Origin: Treponema sp. UBA1747 | Lineage (GTDB): Bacteria; Spirochaetota; Spirochaetia; Treponematales; Treponemataceae | Assembly (NCBI GenBank): GCA_002315375.1 | Contig: DCHR01000047.1 | Span: 1-19,817, forward strand | Length of the DNA stretch: 19,817 bases | Direction of reading: 5' to 3' | Part shown: in pieces, positions 1 to 7,459 of the stretch | Layout: the number at the start of each line of letters is the position of its first letter | Position numbering within the stretch: the stretch's first letter is position 1 | The notes under the pieces: generated by a model | What the model saw: the letters and a program-made list of their open reading frames with translations, nothing else | Database searches by the model: none | What the model was told of the DNA's origin: nothing | Made by a program: the position numbers and the translations under genes

Positions 1-1850
1 AATCAAGATATCAGATGGATATTGTTCCTTACGTAACTGAGGTAGTTACTGAATTGGCTTTAAAAGATGGAAACGCTAAAGGAAAAGTAAGCCGTTCTTC
101 TCTGGGACACTATCCTGTAAGGTCTATTGTTTCAAACCATAAATCTGGCGAAAGCAATAATGATGCTTCTTCTGAAACAGTAACCCTGAAGGGCTTCAAC
201 CTGACAGGTAAGAATGGAACTTCCGGCAATAAACCTGATTCTGTAACAATTGCAAATAATACAGGGCTAACTGCTCCGACAGAGAACCTTGCTGACAATG
301 CAACAAGCGGAAATTCAGCAGGTACACTTGAATTCAGCGCAGCAAGCCTCAAGACACAAAGTTTCCAGCTTTCTGTAAACAACATTCCTCTCATGAATAA
401 CGTCAACAATAATGATGCTTATGGTCAGTGTGAGGATGGCGGAACTGCCTATGCAAACTGTTACAATAGAATGCCTAACGGTAAAAATAATAATAACCTG
501 AATGACGACATCTTCTTTGATGTATGGGAATTCAATGACAACGTTTGTTCACCAGACAACGACGGAACTATGTTCGGTATGACCATGAAGATTGCACCAG
601 ATGACAAGAAAATCAAGTTTGGTTTTGGTGCAAACAATAACCGAATGCATATGGGGTCAAAAAACGGTAATTCTGTTGCTAAATTAACCAGTGGAAGTGA
701 AGGAGCCGACTATATTGAACCAAGTACTATAGGATTCGGAATTGATGGTTCCGGAAATACCTATGGATGTGATCTGGGTGGAGAAGAAGGAGCACCTTTC
801 TATTATTATTATAATGGTACAAAAACATATAACCTTCTTACTTTTAGTGGTTCAACTTATGGATACAAAGATTTAATATATTCTCCGGTTTATGCTTCTG
901 GAAATAATACTTATTTTGCTTATTATTACAAGAAAGATAACAAAATAATTGTAATGAGGCATGATAAAATTACTAATAATGTTACAAGTACTAATAGTAA
1001 TGGAGAGTTAAAAACAAATCCTTTCCAGGCAATTTCAGGTCCAGATACAACAATTGATGCAGATGGTACCAATGAACGTGGTGCCGGACAGTATGTTTCT
1101 ATTGCAGTAGCAACGAACTCAAACAGGAAAGATGTTGTCTGTGCAGTATGGTATAACCTTGCAAAGAACAAGCTTCAATACAGTTATTTGGATAGAGGTA
1201 GTGCTGGAGATGCTAATCCATCAGGAACAGATGCTACCGGTTGGTCAGCCGTTCAGGACATCTTTACAGGTGGTGGTCAGTACTGTCAGATAGCAGTAGA
1301 CGGACAGGGTGGTGTACATATTGCAGCCTATGTTGGTGGTTCTGTAAAATATGCCTTTGCACCATCTTATAATGAAACCTTCCAGACAGTAATTGTAGAT
1401 GTAAACAGCGTTGGTAAAAACCTTACTCTTGATGTTGGAATTCAGGATGGAAGACCAGTTCCTGTTATCGGTTACATGTGGTCAGGTAAACCTAAGTTTG
1501 CAAAGCTTACAGATTCGGCCTGGGCTTCAGACAGTGACAGAGACAGTGACAGAACAAAATGGACAGTTCCTGCCGGTGTAGAAAACAATCTTTATAATGG
1601 TAAATGGGATGTTTCTGTTGTTCCAAGAAAAAATAACGTTACTTTGAATGCTATTGAAAAGGTAAACATCGGATTATGGAAAGATACAGTATCTGATGTT
1701 GCCGGTACTATTATTGATTCAACAGGTACTGATGGTAATGTTGGAGAATCTGAAAAGAGTACAAACATTTACGGTAACGGTACATCTAACGCCGTGCTTT
1801 GTTACTTGATTGATGACGGTGCCAACATGGAAACAGTTCAGCTGCGTTAG
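1..1850 (+). CDS. Large Asn/Gly-rich exported or surface protein, C-terminal part (5' end outside window)
   Basis: The reading frame is already open at base 3, before the first ATG at 15, so this is the tail of a longer protein. About 615 residues are visible. The early part (SETVTLKGFNLTG) resembles an all-beta Ig/IPT-like module. The central part is rich in Asn, Gly, Tyr and Ser. The later part (about residues 350-480 from the first ATG) has propeller-like strands such as GGVHIAAY followed by VKYA. Cysteines are few, and no transmembrane anchor or sorting motif is seen at the C terminus, which ends in VQLR. The composition suits a secreted or surface-exposed protein of a treponeme, but I cannot name a family or function. 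Roughly 800-1020 is clearly more AT-rich than its flanks and uses different codons. A 12-nt tandem duplication near 1531-1554 encodes DSDRDSDR. The next gene follows after 21 nt. Confidence 0.75.
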   Translation, partial: SRYQMDIVPYVTEVVTELALKDGNAKGKVSRSSLGHYPVRSIVSNHKSGESNNDASSETVTLKGFNLTGKNGTSGNKPDSVTIANNTGLTAPTENLADNATSGNSAGTLEFSAASLKTQSFQLSVNNIPLMNNVNNNDAYGQCEDGGTAYANCYNRMPNGKNNNNLNDDIFFDVWEFNDNVCSPDNDGTMFGMTMKIAPDDKKIKFGFGANNNRMHMGSKNGNSVAKLTSGSEGADYIEPSTIGFGIDGSGNTYGCDLGGEEGAPFYYYYNGTKTYNLLTFSGSTYGYKDLIYSPVYASGNNTYFAYYYKKDNKIIVMRHDKITNNVTSTNSNGELKTNPFQAISGPDTTIDADGTNERGAGQYVSIAVATNSNRKDVVCAVWYNLAKNKLQYSYLDRGSAGDANPSGTDATGWSAVQDIFTGGGQYCQIAVDGQGGVHIAAYVGGSVKYAFAPSYNETFQTVIVDVNSVGKNLTLDVGIQDGRPVPVIGYMWSGKPKFAKLTDSAWASDSDRDSDRTKWTVPAGVENNLYNGKWDVSVVPRKNNVTLNAIEKVNIGLWKDTVSDVAGTIIDSTGTDGNVGESEKSTNIYGNGTSNAVLCYLIDDGANMETVQLR

Positions 1851-1859
1851 TAAGATTAA

Positions 1860-1867
1860 AAGGAGTA
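1860..1867 (+). promoter_or_regulatory. Strong ribosome binding site of the flavin-reductase-like gene
   Basis: AAGGAGTAGGAA precedes the ATG at 1872 at good spacing and fixes that start. It serves as a reference for the SD-bearing genes in this window, in contrast to the SD-less ones described below. Confidence 0.75.
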
Positions 1868-1871
1868 GGAA

Positions 1872-2438
1872 ATGAAAAACTTTGGACCTAAACCAATGAT
1901 GTTCCCGATGCCGGTTTTAATTCTGGCAACATATGATAAAGAAGGAAAAGCAAATGCAATGAATGCAGCCTGGGGTGGCATAGTTGAAATGGATCAGATT
2001 TGTATTTCACTTTCAAAACATGCCACAACAGACAACATTGATTTTACAAAAGCTTTCACTGTTGGTATTGCAACTGCAGAAACTGTCGTTCCATGTGATT
2101 ATGTTGGAATTGTAAGTGCAAACAAAGAACCAGAAAAAATGAAGAAGGCGGGATTTACAACCCGTAAAAGTGAATTCGTAAATGCTCCTGTGATCAATGA
2201 GCTCCCCGTTTCTCTTGAATGTGAACTCCTTAGGATTGATGGGGATGCTTCTAAAGAGGAATATCATTACATCGGTAAAATCGTTAATGTTGTTGCTGAT
2301 GACAAGGTTCTGGATGAAAAAGGAAACATAGATATTTCAAAGCTTCGCCCGATTTCTTACGATCCGTCAAATCACGGCTATTATGTAATCGGTGAAAAAG
2401 TAGGCCAGGCATTTTCCGCCGGCCGTGCTTGTCTGTAA
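1872..2438 (+). CDS. Flavin reductase-like (FMN-binding split-barrel) protein
   Basis: This 188-residue protein has the pattern of the flavin reductase/flavoredoxin family. The start PMPVLILATYDKEGKANAM is followed by AAWGGIVEMDQICISLSKHATT (residues about 32-53), which forms the FMN-contacting strands. The central and C-terminal parts (LECELLRIDG, then YHYIGKIVNV) complete the split barrel, and GYYVIGEKVG closes it. Members bind FMN and act as NAD(P)H:flavin oxidoreductases or as electron-transfer flavoredoxins in the cytoplasm. The length is normal and the protein appears complete. It begins 21 nt after the large surface protein and could share its transcript, though a functional link is not obvious. 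The physiological substrate cannot be read from the sequence. Confidence 0.85.
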   Translation: MKNFGPKPMMFPMPVLILATYDKEGKANAMNAAWGGIVEMDQICISLSKHATTDNIDFTKAFTVGIATAETVVPCDYVGIVSANKEPEKMKKAGFTTRKSEFVNAPVINELPVSLECELLRIDGDASKEEYHYIGKIVNVVADDKVLDEKGNIDISKLRPISYDPSNHGYYVIGEKVGQAFSAGRACL

Positions 2439-2537
2439 ATAGGATTCAAATGCACGCTTTGTTCCTTTCATAAGTTTTTAAGTTTCTTATTAAACATACG
2501 TTTGAATTGAACGAGTTTTGCATGCACCGGAAAAGAA

Positions 2538-2710
2538 GAATTAAAGTTGAAAATATGCCTAAATAAGTTAAACAACACGCGAGCATAAACAATGGAGTGC
2601 CGCGGGCAAGGAGTCGAGCGAAGCGAGCGACGGGGACCCGCGGGAGGCCTCCATTGTTTAATGCGTGAGTGTTGTTTATTTTATGGAAGTGTATGTTCAA
2701 CTTTAAATTC
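2538..2710. repeat. Long imperfect inverted repeat (about 70-nt arms, GC-rich core)
   Basis: The left arm (2538-2606) and right arm (2637-2710) are complementary in blocks. GAATT/AAAGTTGAA at the outer end pairs with its complement at 2697-2710. AAACAACAC (2570-2578) pairs with 2669-2677. TAAACAATGGAG (2586-2597) pairs with 2649-2660. CCGCGGG (2600-2606) pairs with 2637-2643. The 30-nt loop is the GC-rich GGAGTCGAGCGAAGCGAGCG. No reading frame in it is credible. It fills most of the 294-nt gap and could be a MITE-like relic, a long RNA hairpin, or both. I see no clear target-site duplication. Confidence 0.8.
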
Positions 2711-2732
2711 ATATTTTTGATATAATGTCCTC
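2696..2732 (+). promoter_or_regulatory. Candidate leaderless promoter of the EamA gene
   Basis: A perfect TATAAT lies at 2721-2726, exactly 6 nt before the ATG at 2733, so transcription would start at or next to the A of the start codon. No Shine-Dalgarno sequence is present (GTCCTC sits there). A weak -35 (TTCAAC, 2696-2701, 19-nt spacer) overlaps the right arm of the inverted repeat. Confidence 0.6.
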
Positions 2733-3635
2733 ATGAAAAAGCATTTTATATCGATTCTGATTGCAGGAATATTATGGGGAACTACAGGTGTTTTCCGCCG
2801 TTTCCTGGATCAGATTGGCCTTTCAACAATGGGAGTAGTTTTCATCCGCTCCCTTGTTGCTTTTATTTGTTTTTCAATCACAATTCTTATTACTGATCGT
2901 AATGCCCTGAAAATAAAACTGAAAGATTTGTGGTGCTTTATTGGAACCGGCCTTATTTCTTTTCTTTTATTTACTATCTGTTATTTCAAGGCAATGCAGT
3001 TGATGTCACTTTCAACAGCAGCAATTCTTTTGTATTCAGCGCCTTGCTTTGTAATTCTGATTTCAGTTCCTTGCTTTCAAGAAAAAATAAATGCTCCAAA
3101 AATACTTGCTCTTGTAATGGCATTCGCAGGCTGTTGTCTGGTAAGCGGAATTGGTAGTGGTAATGGAAGACTTTCCGGCTTAGGAATTTTATGCGGTCTG
3201 GGTTCCGGAATTTGTTACGCGCTCTACAGTATATTCAGCAGATTTGCTTTGAATCGTGGCTACTCAAGTCTGACAATTAATTTTTATACTTCTCTTCTTG
3301 CAACAATTGGGGCTCTGGTTCTTGGCGGTTATTCTGCTTTTCCTGAATGTTTTGCTACTGCAAGGGCCGGATTGATTTCTGTTGGAACAGGAATAGTGAC
3401 CTGCTTTCTGCCATATATGTTTTATACTTATGGATTGTCAGGAATGGAAAATGGGAAGGCTTCTATAATCGCCAGTATTGAACCGGTAGTTGCCACATTA
3501 ATGGGTATTCTTGTATTTGGTGAAAACCTGACTCTGATGAGTGCAGCCGGTGTTATTCTTGTTCTTGGAGCAATTGTTGTTACAAATGTCCGTTTTTCTA
3601 AACAACAGGATTCTTCAGATTCGGAAAAATGTTAA
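2733..3635 (+). CDS. EamA/DMT family transporter
   Basis: This is a 300-residue inner-membrane protein with about ten hydrophobic segments arranged as two EamA repeats, roughly residues 5-135 and 148-287. Hallmarks are AGILWGTTGVFRR in the first helix and EPVVATLMGILVFGE (250-264) near the C terminus. The length is typical of the drug/metabolite transporter superfamily, whose members export amino acids, nucleotides or other metabolites. The start at 2733 is well defined by hydrophobicity but has no ribosome binding site. It is followed after 21 nt by threonine aldolase, so an amino-acid export or overflow role is possible, as for the RhtA-like branch, but that is only inferred from context. 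The short Ser/Lys-rich tail (290-300) is unremarkable. Confidence 0.9.
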   Translation: MKKHFISILIAGILWGTTGVFRRFLDQIGLSTMGVVFIRSLVAFICFSITILITDRNALKIKLKDLWCFIGTGLISFLLFTICYFKAMQLMSLSTAAILLYSAPCFVILISVPCFQEKINAPKILALVMAFAGCCLVSGIGSGNGRLSGLGILCGLGSGICYALYSIFSRFALNRGYSSLTINFYTSLLATIGALVLGGYSAFPECFATARAGLISVGTGIVTCFLPYMFYTYGLSGMENGKASIIASIEPVVATLMGILVFGENLTLMSAAGVILVLGAIVVTNVRFSKQQDSSDSEKC

Positions 3636-3656
3636 TTTTTTGGGGGAACATAACTT

Positions 3657-4691
3657 ATGGCACTTTTGCATTTTGAATCTGATTATATGGAAGGCTGTGC
3701 ACCTGAAATTCTTACTCGCCTTGAAGAAATAAATTTTTCTAAAAATCCTGGTTATGGAAGTGATGATTTTTGTAAGTCGGCTGTTGAAAAAATCCGCGCT
3801 GCTTGCAAATGCCCGGAAGCTCAGATCAGCTTTCTTACAGGAGGGACACAGACAAATGCAACTGTAATCGCTTCCTGTCTGAAACCCTGGCAGGGAGTTG
3901 TGTCTTTGGAAACAGGACACATTGCTGTTCATGAAGCAGGGGCCGTTGAAGCAACCGGACACAAAGTATTTACCCTTAAGGGTGAAGACGGAAAAATGAA
4001 AGCTTCGGACCTTGATGTATTTCTGACAGCTTTTGAAAAAGACGGCAACAATGCTCATATGGTTGAACCGGGTCTGGTATATATTTCATTCCCTACTGAA
4101 TATGGGACTCTCTATTCCAAAGATGAATTGAAATGTATTCACAATGTATGTACAAAACATAAGATTCCTTTATATCTTGATGGGGCCAGACTGGCATATG
4201 GACTTGCTGCACAAAAGGAAGTAAAACTTCCTGATTTGGCCAGGTTCTGTGACATATTTTACATCGGCGGGACAAAGTGTGGTGCCTTGTTTGGTGAAGC
4301 AGTTGTCTGTACAAAACCCGGACTTTTGCCACATTTCTTTACCCAGATTAAGCAGCATGGGGCCCTTCTTGCAAAAGGCTGGCTTCTGGGACTTCAGTTT
4401 GAAACTCTTTTTACAGATGACTTATATCTGAAACTTGGACAGAATGCAATCGAAATGGCTGAATATCTGAAAGAACGGATGAAAGAAAAAGGGATTAAAT
4501 TTTTTATTGATTCCAAAACAAACCAGCAGTTTTTTGTCATGGATGATAAAAAGCTTAAGAAGCTTTCAAAGAATGTTGTATACAGTTATTGGGAAAGATA
4601 TGATGAAATGAATTCAGTAATACGGTTTGCAACAAGCTGGGCTACTACCCGTGAAGATGTTGACCGTCTGGTGGATTTGATTCAGTTGTAA
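3657..4691 (+). CDS. Low-specificity L-threonine aldolase (PLP-dependent, beta-eliminating lyase family)
   Basis: This fold-type I PLP enzyme of 344 residues is expected to cleave L-threonine or allo-threonine to glycine and acetaldehyde. Visible motifs are FESDYMEG near the N terminus, the phosphate-binding GGTQTN (62-67), a PLP-stacking His in LETGHIAVHEAG (85-95), LDGARLA (D175 binding the pyridine nitrogen, R178), and YIGGTKCG with the Schiff-base lysine at K207. The substrate-carboxylate Arg region near the C terminus (SVIRFATSW) is present. The length is normal. The start is supported by GGGGGAA upstream. It sits between a transporter and a DUF5718-like protein in one apparent operon, with gaps of 21 and 29 nt. 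Aldolases of this family vary in threonine/allo-threonine preference, which cannot be read here. Confidence 0.9.
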   Translation: MALLHFESDYMEGCAPEILTRLEEINFSKNPGYGSDDFCKSAVEKIRAACKCPEAQISFLTGGTQTNATVIASCLKPWQGVVSLETGHIAVHEAGAVEATGHKVFTLKGEDGKMKASDLDVFLTAFEKDGNNAHMVEPGLVYISFPTEYGTLYSKDELKCIHNVCTKHKIPLYLDGARLAYGLAAQKEVKLPDLARFCDIFYIGGTKCGALFGEAVVCTKPGLLPHFFTQIKQHGALLAKGWLLGLQFETLFTDDLYLKLGQNAIEMAEYLKERMKEKGIKFFIDSKTNQQFFVMDDKKLKKLSKNVVYSYWERYDEMNSVIRFATSWATTREDVDRLVDLIQL

Positions 4692-4720
4692 TAAGGCCCA
4701 AAAAACGAGAGGAAAAAACT

Positions 4721-5596
4721 ATGAATTTTGCTGATAAGAAAATACCTTCTTTTGGAGTAGCAGGAAACTTTACAGGACATTTGGAACAGGCAGGTGAAGC
4801 CCGTGATTTTCTGAATATAAAAACGGTTGAAGTAAATGCACCGAAAGCACTGTTCCCTACATATCTTCCAGAAGGAAACGAAAATAAAATTACTCCGGAT
4901 TTTCTTCATGTCTTTCCATTTTCTTCATCAAAGATTATTTTTCCTCAGAACGAAGAAAAACTTCAGATTGAACCGGAATGTGCAATTCTCTGCGACCTTG
5001 TCTGGGAAAACGATGAAATAGTAAATGTTCTTCCCAAAACTTTTGCAGCTTCCAATGACTGTTCAATCCGTAAGGAAGGCGCAAAAAAAATCAGCATAAA
5101 GAAAAACTGGGGACCTTCTTCAAAAGGACTTTCTGAAAATCAGATTGAAATCACAGGTCCTTCTTCAAAAGGACATTCCTTTACAAAGGAAGGAATTCTG
5201 AATGATTACAGAATCGCCAGCTTTCTTGTTCGTGACGGAAAGGTAAATGATTACGGAGAGGACAGTGCTGTCCGTGATTACAGTTATGTTTACGAAAAAC
5301 TTCTTTCCTGGATTACAGAAAAACTGAATAATCAGAAAGATGAAGGGCCTGCAGAAAATATTCATCAGTATCTTCTGGAAAGCGGAAAGCCTGAACAGGT
5401 TATGGTTTCTATCGGGGCAACCCGTTACACAGATTTTGGTGAACATAATTTCCTTGCAGAAGGTGACCGTGCAGTTGTAGTTGTTTACCCTGAAAAAAAA
5501 TATAACCACAGTCAGATTGTGACCATGGTTATGAATAAGGATTACAGTGATCCTGAAGTTTCTGTTCTGGATCAGGTGATTACTTTACAAGGTTAA
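4721..5596 (+). CDS. DUF5718-like protein, possibly with a fumarylacetoacetase-type (FAH) fold
   Basis: This is a 291-residue soluble protein. The opening FGVAGNFTGHLEQAGEARDF, the central IEPECAILCDL (83-93) and FAASNDCSIR (108-117) recall the EPE and AxxxNDxSxR segments of FAH-family hydrolases, and the whole fits the uncharacterised DUF5718 family as I remember it. A metal-dependent hydrolase or isomerase role is plausible but not shown. There are no membrane segments. The ribosome binding site GAGAGGAAA supports the start. GPSSKG occurs twice, at 131-136 and 146-151, through a near-identical 19-nt DNA repeat (5111-5129 and 5156-5174). The gene ends 17 nt inside the convergent DUF456 gene, so the two 3' ends overlap. 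Confidence 0.65.
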   Translation: MNFADKKIPSFGVAGNFTGHLEQAGEARDFLNIKTVEVNAPKALFPTYLPEGNENKITPDFLHVFPFSSSKIIFPQNEEKLQIEPECAILCDLVWENDEIVNVLPKTFAASNDCSIRKEGAKKISIKKNWGPSSKGLSENQIEITGPSSKGHSFTKEGILNDYRIASFLVRDGKVNDYGEDSAVRDYSYVYEKLLSWITEKLNNQKDEGPAENIHQYLLESGKPEQVMVSIGATRYTDFGEHNFLAEGDRAVVVVYPEKKYNHSQIVTMVMNKDYSDPEVSVLDQVITLQG

Positions 5597-6059
5597 TTAT
5601 CAGAAGCCAGATAAAAACTCCTACTGTTGCCAGCTTTAAGCCGGTTCCCCAGATGAATCCCCACAGGGAACCCCAGGCAACAGTAAGGGCGTTTCCTAAA
5701 TCCTCAGGGTTATGGATTATTTCCCCAATCAATGCACCAATAAATGGTCCTAAAATAATTCCTACTGGACCTGTAAACAATCCGACAATTATTCCTATTG
5801 TAGCTCCAAGTGTTGCAGCTTTACTTCCGTTATTTTTCTTTGCAAGAAGGGCAGGGAAGACCGTATCGATTACCTGAACGATAACAGCAACTATTCCTGT
5901 GATTACCAGGAGAACTATTGAGTAATCTGTGTATCCTGAGAAAAAAGCTACCAGAAGCCCGGCCCATGCAAGTGGAGGTCCCGGAATCATTGGAACAACA
6001 GCCCCAATAAGTCCCACTACCAGAAGAACAAAGGCGATAATTATTAATACTAAATCCAT
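5580..6059 (-). CDS. DUF456 family membrane protein
   Basis: This 159-residue, strongly hydrophobic protein has the DUF456 pattern. The N-terminal helix ends in the loop GAVVPMIPGPPLAWAGLL (19-36). A helix carrying the acidic residue of VQVIDTVFPALLAKK (61-75) follows. A Gly-rich stretch then gives GLFTGPVGIILGPFIGALIGE (about 93-113), and a last hydrophobic segment follows. Length and order are typical. The function of the family is unknown. The gene lacks a Shine-Dalgarno sequence. Its 3' end overlaps the convergent upstream gene by 17 nt. It has no obvious partner, and the gene behind it (ybaK-like) probably has its own promoter. Confidence 0.85.
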   Translation of the reverse strand: MDLVLIIIAFVLLVVGLIGAVVPMIPGPPLAWAGLLVAFFSGYTDYSIVLLVITGIVAVIVQVIDTVFPALLAKKNNGSKAATLGATIGIIVGLFTGPVGIILGPFIGALIGEIIHNPEDLGNALTVAWGSLWGFIWGTGLKLATVGVFIWLLIINLVK

Positions 6060-6074
6060 ATAGATAATATAATA
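6060..6074 (-). promoter_or_regulatory. Candidate leaderless promoter of the DUF456 gene
   Basis: Read on the minus strand, TATATT (6071-6066) ends 6 nt before the ATG at 6059. The overlapping TATTAT (6074-6069) is an alternative -10. The sequence upstream of the ATG is only A/T with one C and contains no Shine-Dalgarno sequence. Confidence 0.45.
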
Positions 6075-6139
6075 CAGAATGTGTTAATCAGGGAAAAAAG
6101 TTAGTCTCTTTACACAGGCTTTTCAGCCAGTATTGGATT

Positions 6140-6640
6140 TTATAGTGCCAGGTCAACAAGAACAGCATCAGTTGCTTTAACAAGGTCATCGGGGGACAGT
6201 GCAATCTGGACCCCACGCTGACCTCCGGAAATATGGACCTTGTCGCAAAGCTGTGCCATTTCATCGATGAATGTGCGGAACTGGCGTTTCATTCCCAAAG
6301 GCGAACATCCACCCCGGATATAACCCGTAAGGGCCATAAGCTCCTCAGGTTTTACAGGTCCGATTTCTTTGCAGCCAGCGGCATTACGGGCTTTTTTCAA
6401 GTTGATTTCATTTACGGCACTCTGGCAGAAAACACAGATTTCTTTTGTGTCGGTACGCATGACAATTGTTTTATAAACAGTTTCCGGGTCGATTCCCAGT
6501 TTTACTGCAGTTTCATTTGCTGCTCCACGGGAAAGTTCATGTTCCCCGTCGTCATCATAAGTAAAAACTTCGTAGGGAATTCCAAGACCATCCAGAATAC
6601 GCATTGCATTTGTTTTAACCTGTTTTGCTTCTTTTGCCAT
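6140..6640 (-). CDS. ybaK: YbaK/EbsC-type Cys-tRNA(Pro) deacylase
   Basis: This 166-residue protein matches the YbaK/EbsC family of trans-editing enzymes, which hydrolyse Cys-tRNA(Pro) formed by prolyl-tRNA synthetase. Key features are the N-terminal TNAMRILDGLGIPYEVFTY, the conserved lysine of VYKTIVMRTD (K57), FCQSAVNEINLKKA, and the Gly-rich GYIRGGCSPLGMKR, followed by SGGQRGVQIALSP. Length and motif order are normal, so it should be an intact cytoplasmic enzyme. The ATG at 6640 has no Shine-Dalgarno sequence, and a TAAAAT box lies 6 nt upstream. A GC-rich island separates it from recR, so the two are unlikely to be tightly coupled. A related amino-acyl specificity such as Ala- or Thr-tRNA editing cannot be excluded. 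Confidence 0.88.
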   Translation of the reverse strand: MAKEAKQVKTNAMRILDGLGIPYEVFTYDDDGEHELSRGAANETAVKLGIDPETVYKTIVMRTDTKEICVFCQSAVNEINLKKARNAAGCKEIGPVKPEELMALTGYIRGGCSPLGMKRQFRTFIDEMAQLCDKVHISGGQRGVQIALSPDDLVKATDAVLVDLAL

Positions 6641-6652
6641 AGGTTTATTTTA
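6641..6652 (-). promoter_or_regulatory. Candidate leaderless promoter of the ybaK-like gene
   Basis: On the minus strand TAAAAT (6652-6647) is followed by 6 nt (AAACCT) and the ATG. No Shine-Dalgarno sequence and no convincing -35 are visible, and the -35 zone falls in the GC-rich island. Confidence 0.45.
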
Positions 6653-6663
6653 ATGAATGCGTC

Positions 6664-6757
6664 AGGCATGCGGAAGATGGGCGGAGCCCAGTCCGAAGGA
6701 CCGGAGGCGGAAGCCGGAGTCTGGAGCTCGCCGCCCTGCCCGCAGGGCAGGGGACGC
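6664..6757. repeat. GC-rich intergenic island with perfect hairpins
   Basis: About 90 nt of very GC-rich DNA lies between recR and ybaK in an otherwise AT-rich region. It holds a hairpin with arms CCCTGCCC (6734-6741) and GGGCAGGG (6745-6752) around GCA, a smaller one GTCC-GAA-GGAC (6691-6701), and GGAG/CGGAG iterations. Neither strand has a T-run after the hairpin, so it is not a standard terminator. It resembles the islands at 2600-2645, 14705-14810 and 15451-15556. Confidence 0.7.
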
Positions 6758-6764
6758 CCTTTAA

Positions 6765-7364
6765 CTAGAAACTTGTTCTTCCGCGGAAACTGAGGGAAAG
6801 GGTTCGTTTGTCTATGTATTCCAGGTCCCCGCCTACTGGGATGCCTGTGGCAAGGCGGGTCACCTTTACTGCCTTGTCTGCAACCTGTTCAGAGATGATT
6901 TTGTTCAGATAAAGGGCAGTTGTGTCACCTTCAACGGTTGGATTGGTAGCAATAATAATTTCCTGGATGTTACCGCTCTGGATTCTGTTTACAAGGGAAC
7001 TTATAGAAAGCTGGTCCGGGCCGATTCCTTCCAGAGGTTTTATAAGACCTCCAAGAACATGGTACAATCCGCGGAATTCTTTATAGGCTTCAATGGTACC
7101 GACATCCTGTGGCTGTTCAACTACACAGAGAAGAGTCTGGTCCCTAAGCGGGTCGGAGCAGACAGGACAGGGATCGCTTTCTGTCCAGGTACCGCAAACA
7201 GAGCAAGGTTTCACTCTTTCGTGGAGAACGGAAAGCCGCTGTGCAAATTTCAGTGCTTCGGCAGCATCCTGTTTTAATATGTGATTTACGATTCTGACAG
7301 CCGATTTTTTTCCGATTCCCGGCAGTCTAGAAAAAGATTCTGTTAATTCATCAAAAGCAGACAT
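6765..7364 (-). CDS. recR: Recombination mediator RecR
   Basis: This 199-residue protein has all RecR parts in order. The helix-hairpin-helix is SRLPGIGKKSAVRIV (12-26). The four-cysteine zinc site is C54, C57, C66 and C69. The Toprim domain runs from about 77 to 170 with VVEQPQDVGTIE, YHVLGGLIKP and ATNPTVEGDTTA, and the C terminus is TGIPVGGDLEYIDKRTLSLSFRGR. RecR acts with RecO and RecF to load RecA on SSB-coated single strands during gap repair. The start at 7364 is supported by GAGGGGAA upstream. It lies downstream of ybaB as in many bacteria, but a good terminator stands between them, so recR may have its own promoter. A GC-rich island follows the stop codon. Confidence 0.97.
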   Translation of the reverse strand: MSAFDELTESFSRLPGIGKKSAVRIVNHILKQDAAEALKFAQRLSVLHERVKPCSVCGTWTESDPCPVCSDPLRDQTLLCVVEQPQDVGTIEAYKEFRGLYHVLGGLIKPLEGIGPDQLSISSLVNRIQSGNIQEIIIATNPTVEGDTTALYLNKIISEQVADKAVKVTRLATGIPVGGDLEYIDKRTLSLSFRGRTSF

Positions 7365-7403
7365 GTTCCCCTCAATAAATGACTGAGCAAAATGGCCTCA
7401 GCC

Positions 7404-7430
7404 ATAAAAAAAGGCGCCACCCAAGCGCCT
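7404..7430 (-). terminator. Rho-independent terminator after ybaB
   Basis: Read on the minus strand: AGGCGC, a 7-nt loop, GCGCCT, then a run of seven T (stem 7430-7425 with 7417-7412, tail 7412-7406). It lies 30 nt beyond the ybaB stop and upstream of recR, so it would cut the thyX-ybaB transcript before recR. Confidence 0.85.
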
Positions 7431-7459
7431 CTTTTCAGACGTCGAAACGCCTTAAAAAA

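Noticed and set aside
2446..2712. 88-codon minus-strand reading frame over the inverted repeat
   Set aside because: It coincides with the long inverted repeat and its GC-rich loop, has no ribosome binding site and no recognisable domain, so it is a by-product of the repeat.
4181..4206. Sigma-54-like TGGCAT and TTGCT within the threonine aldolase gene
   Set aside because: The GG and GC elements are 11 rather than 10 bases apart, and the site lies deep in a coding region with no gene start following.
6664..6757. Island hairpin as recR terminator
   Set aside because: The stem is strong but neither strand has a T-run after it, so it does not meet the form of an intrinsic terminator.
6233..6793. 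186-codon plus-strand frame opposite the ybaK-like gene
   Set aside because: It is antisense to a well-recognised gene and then passes into the GC-rich island. The Cys/Phe-rich composition is typical of a complementary-strand shadow.
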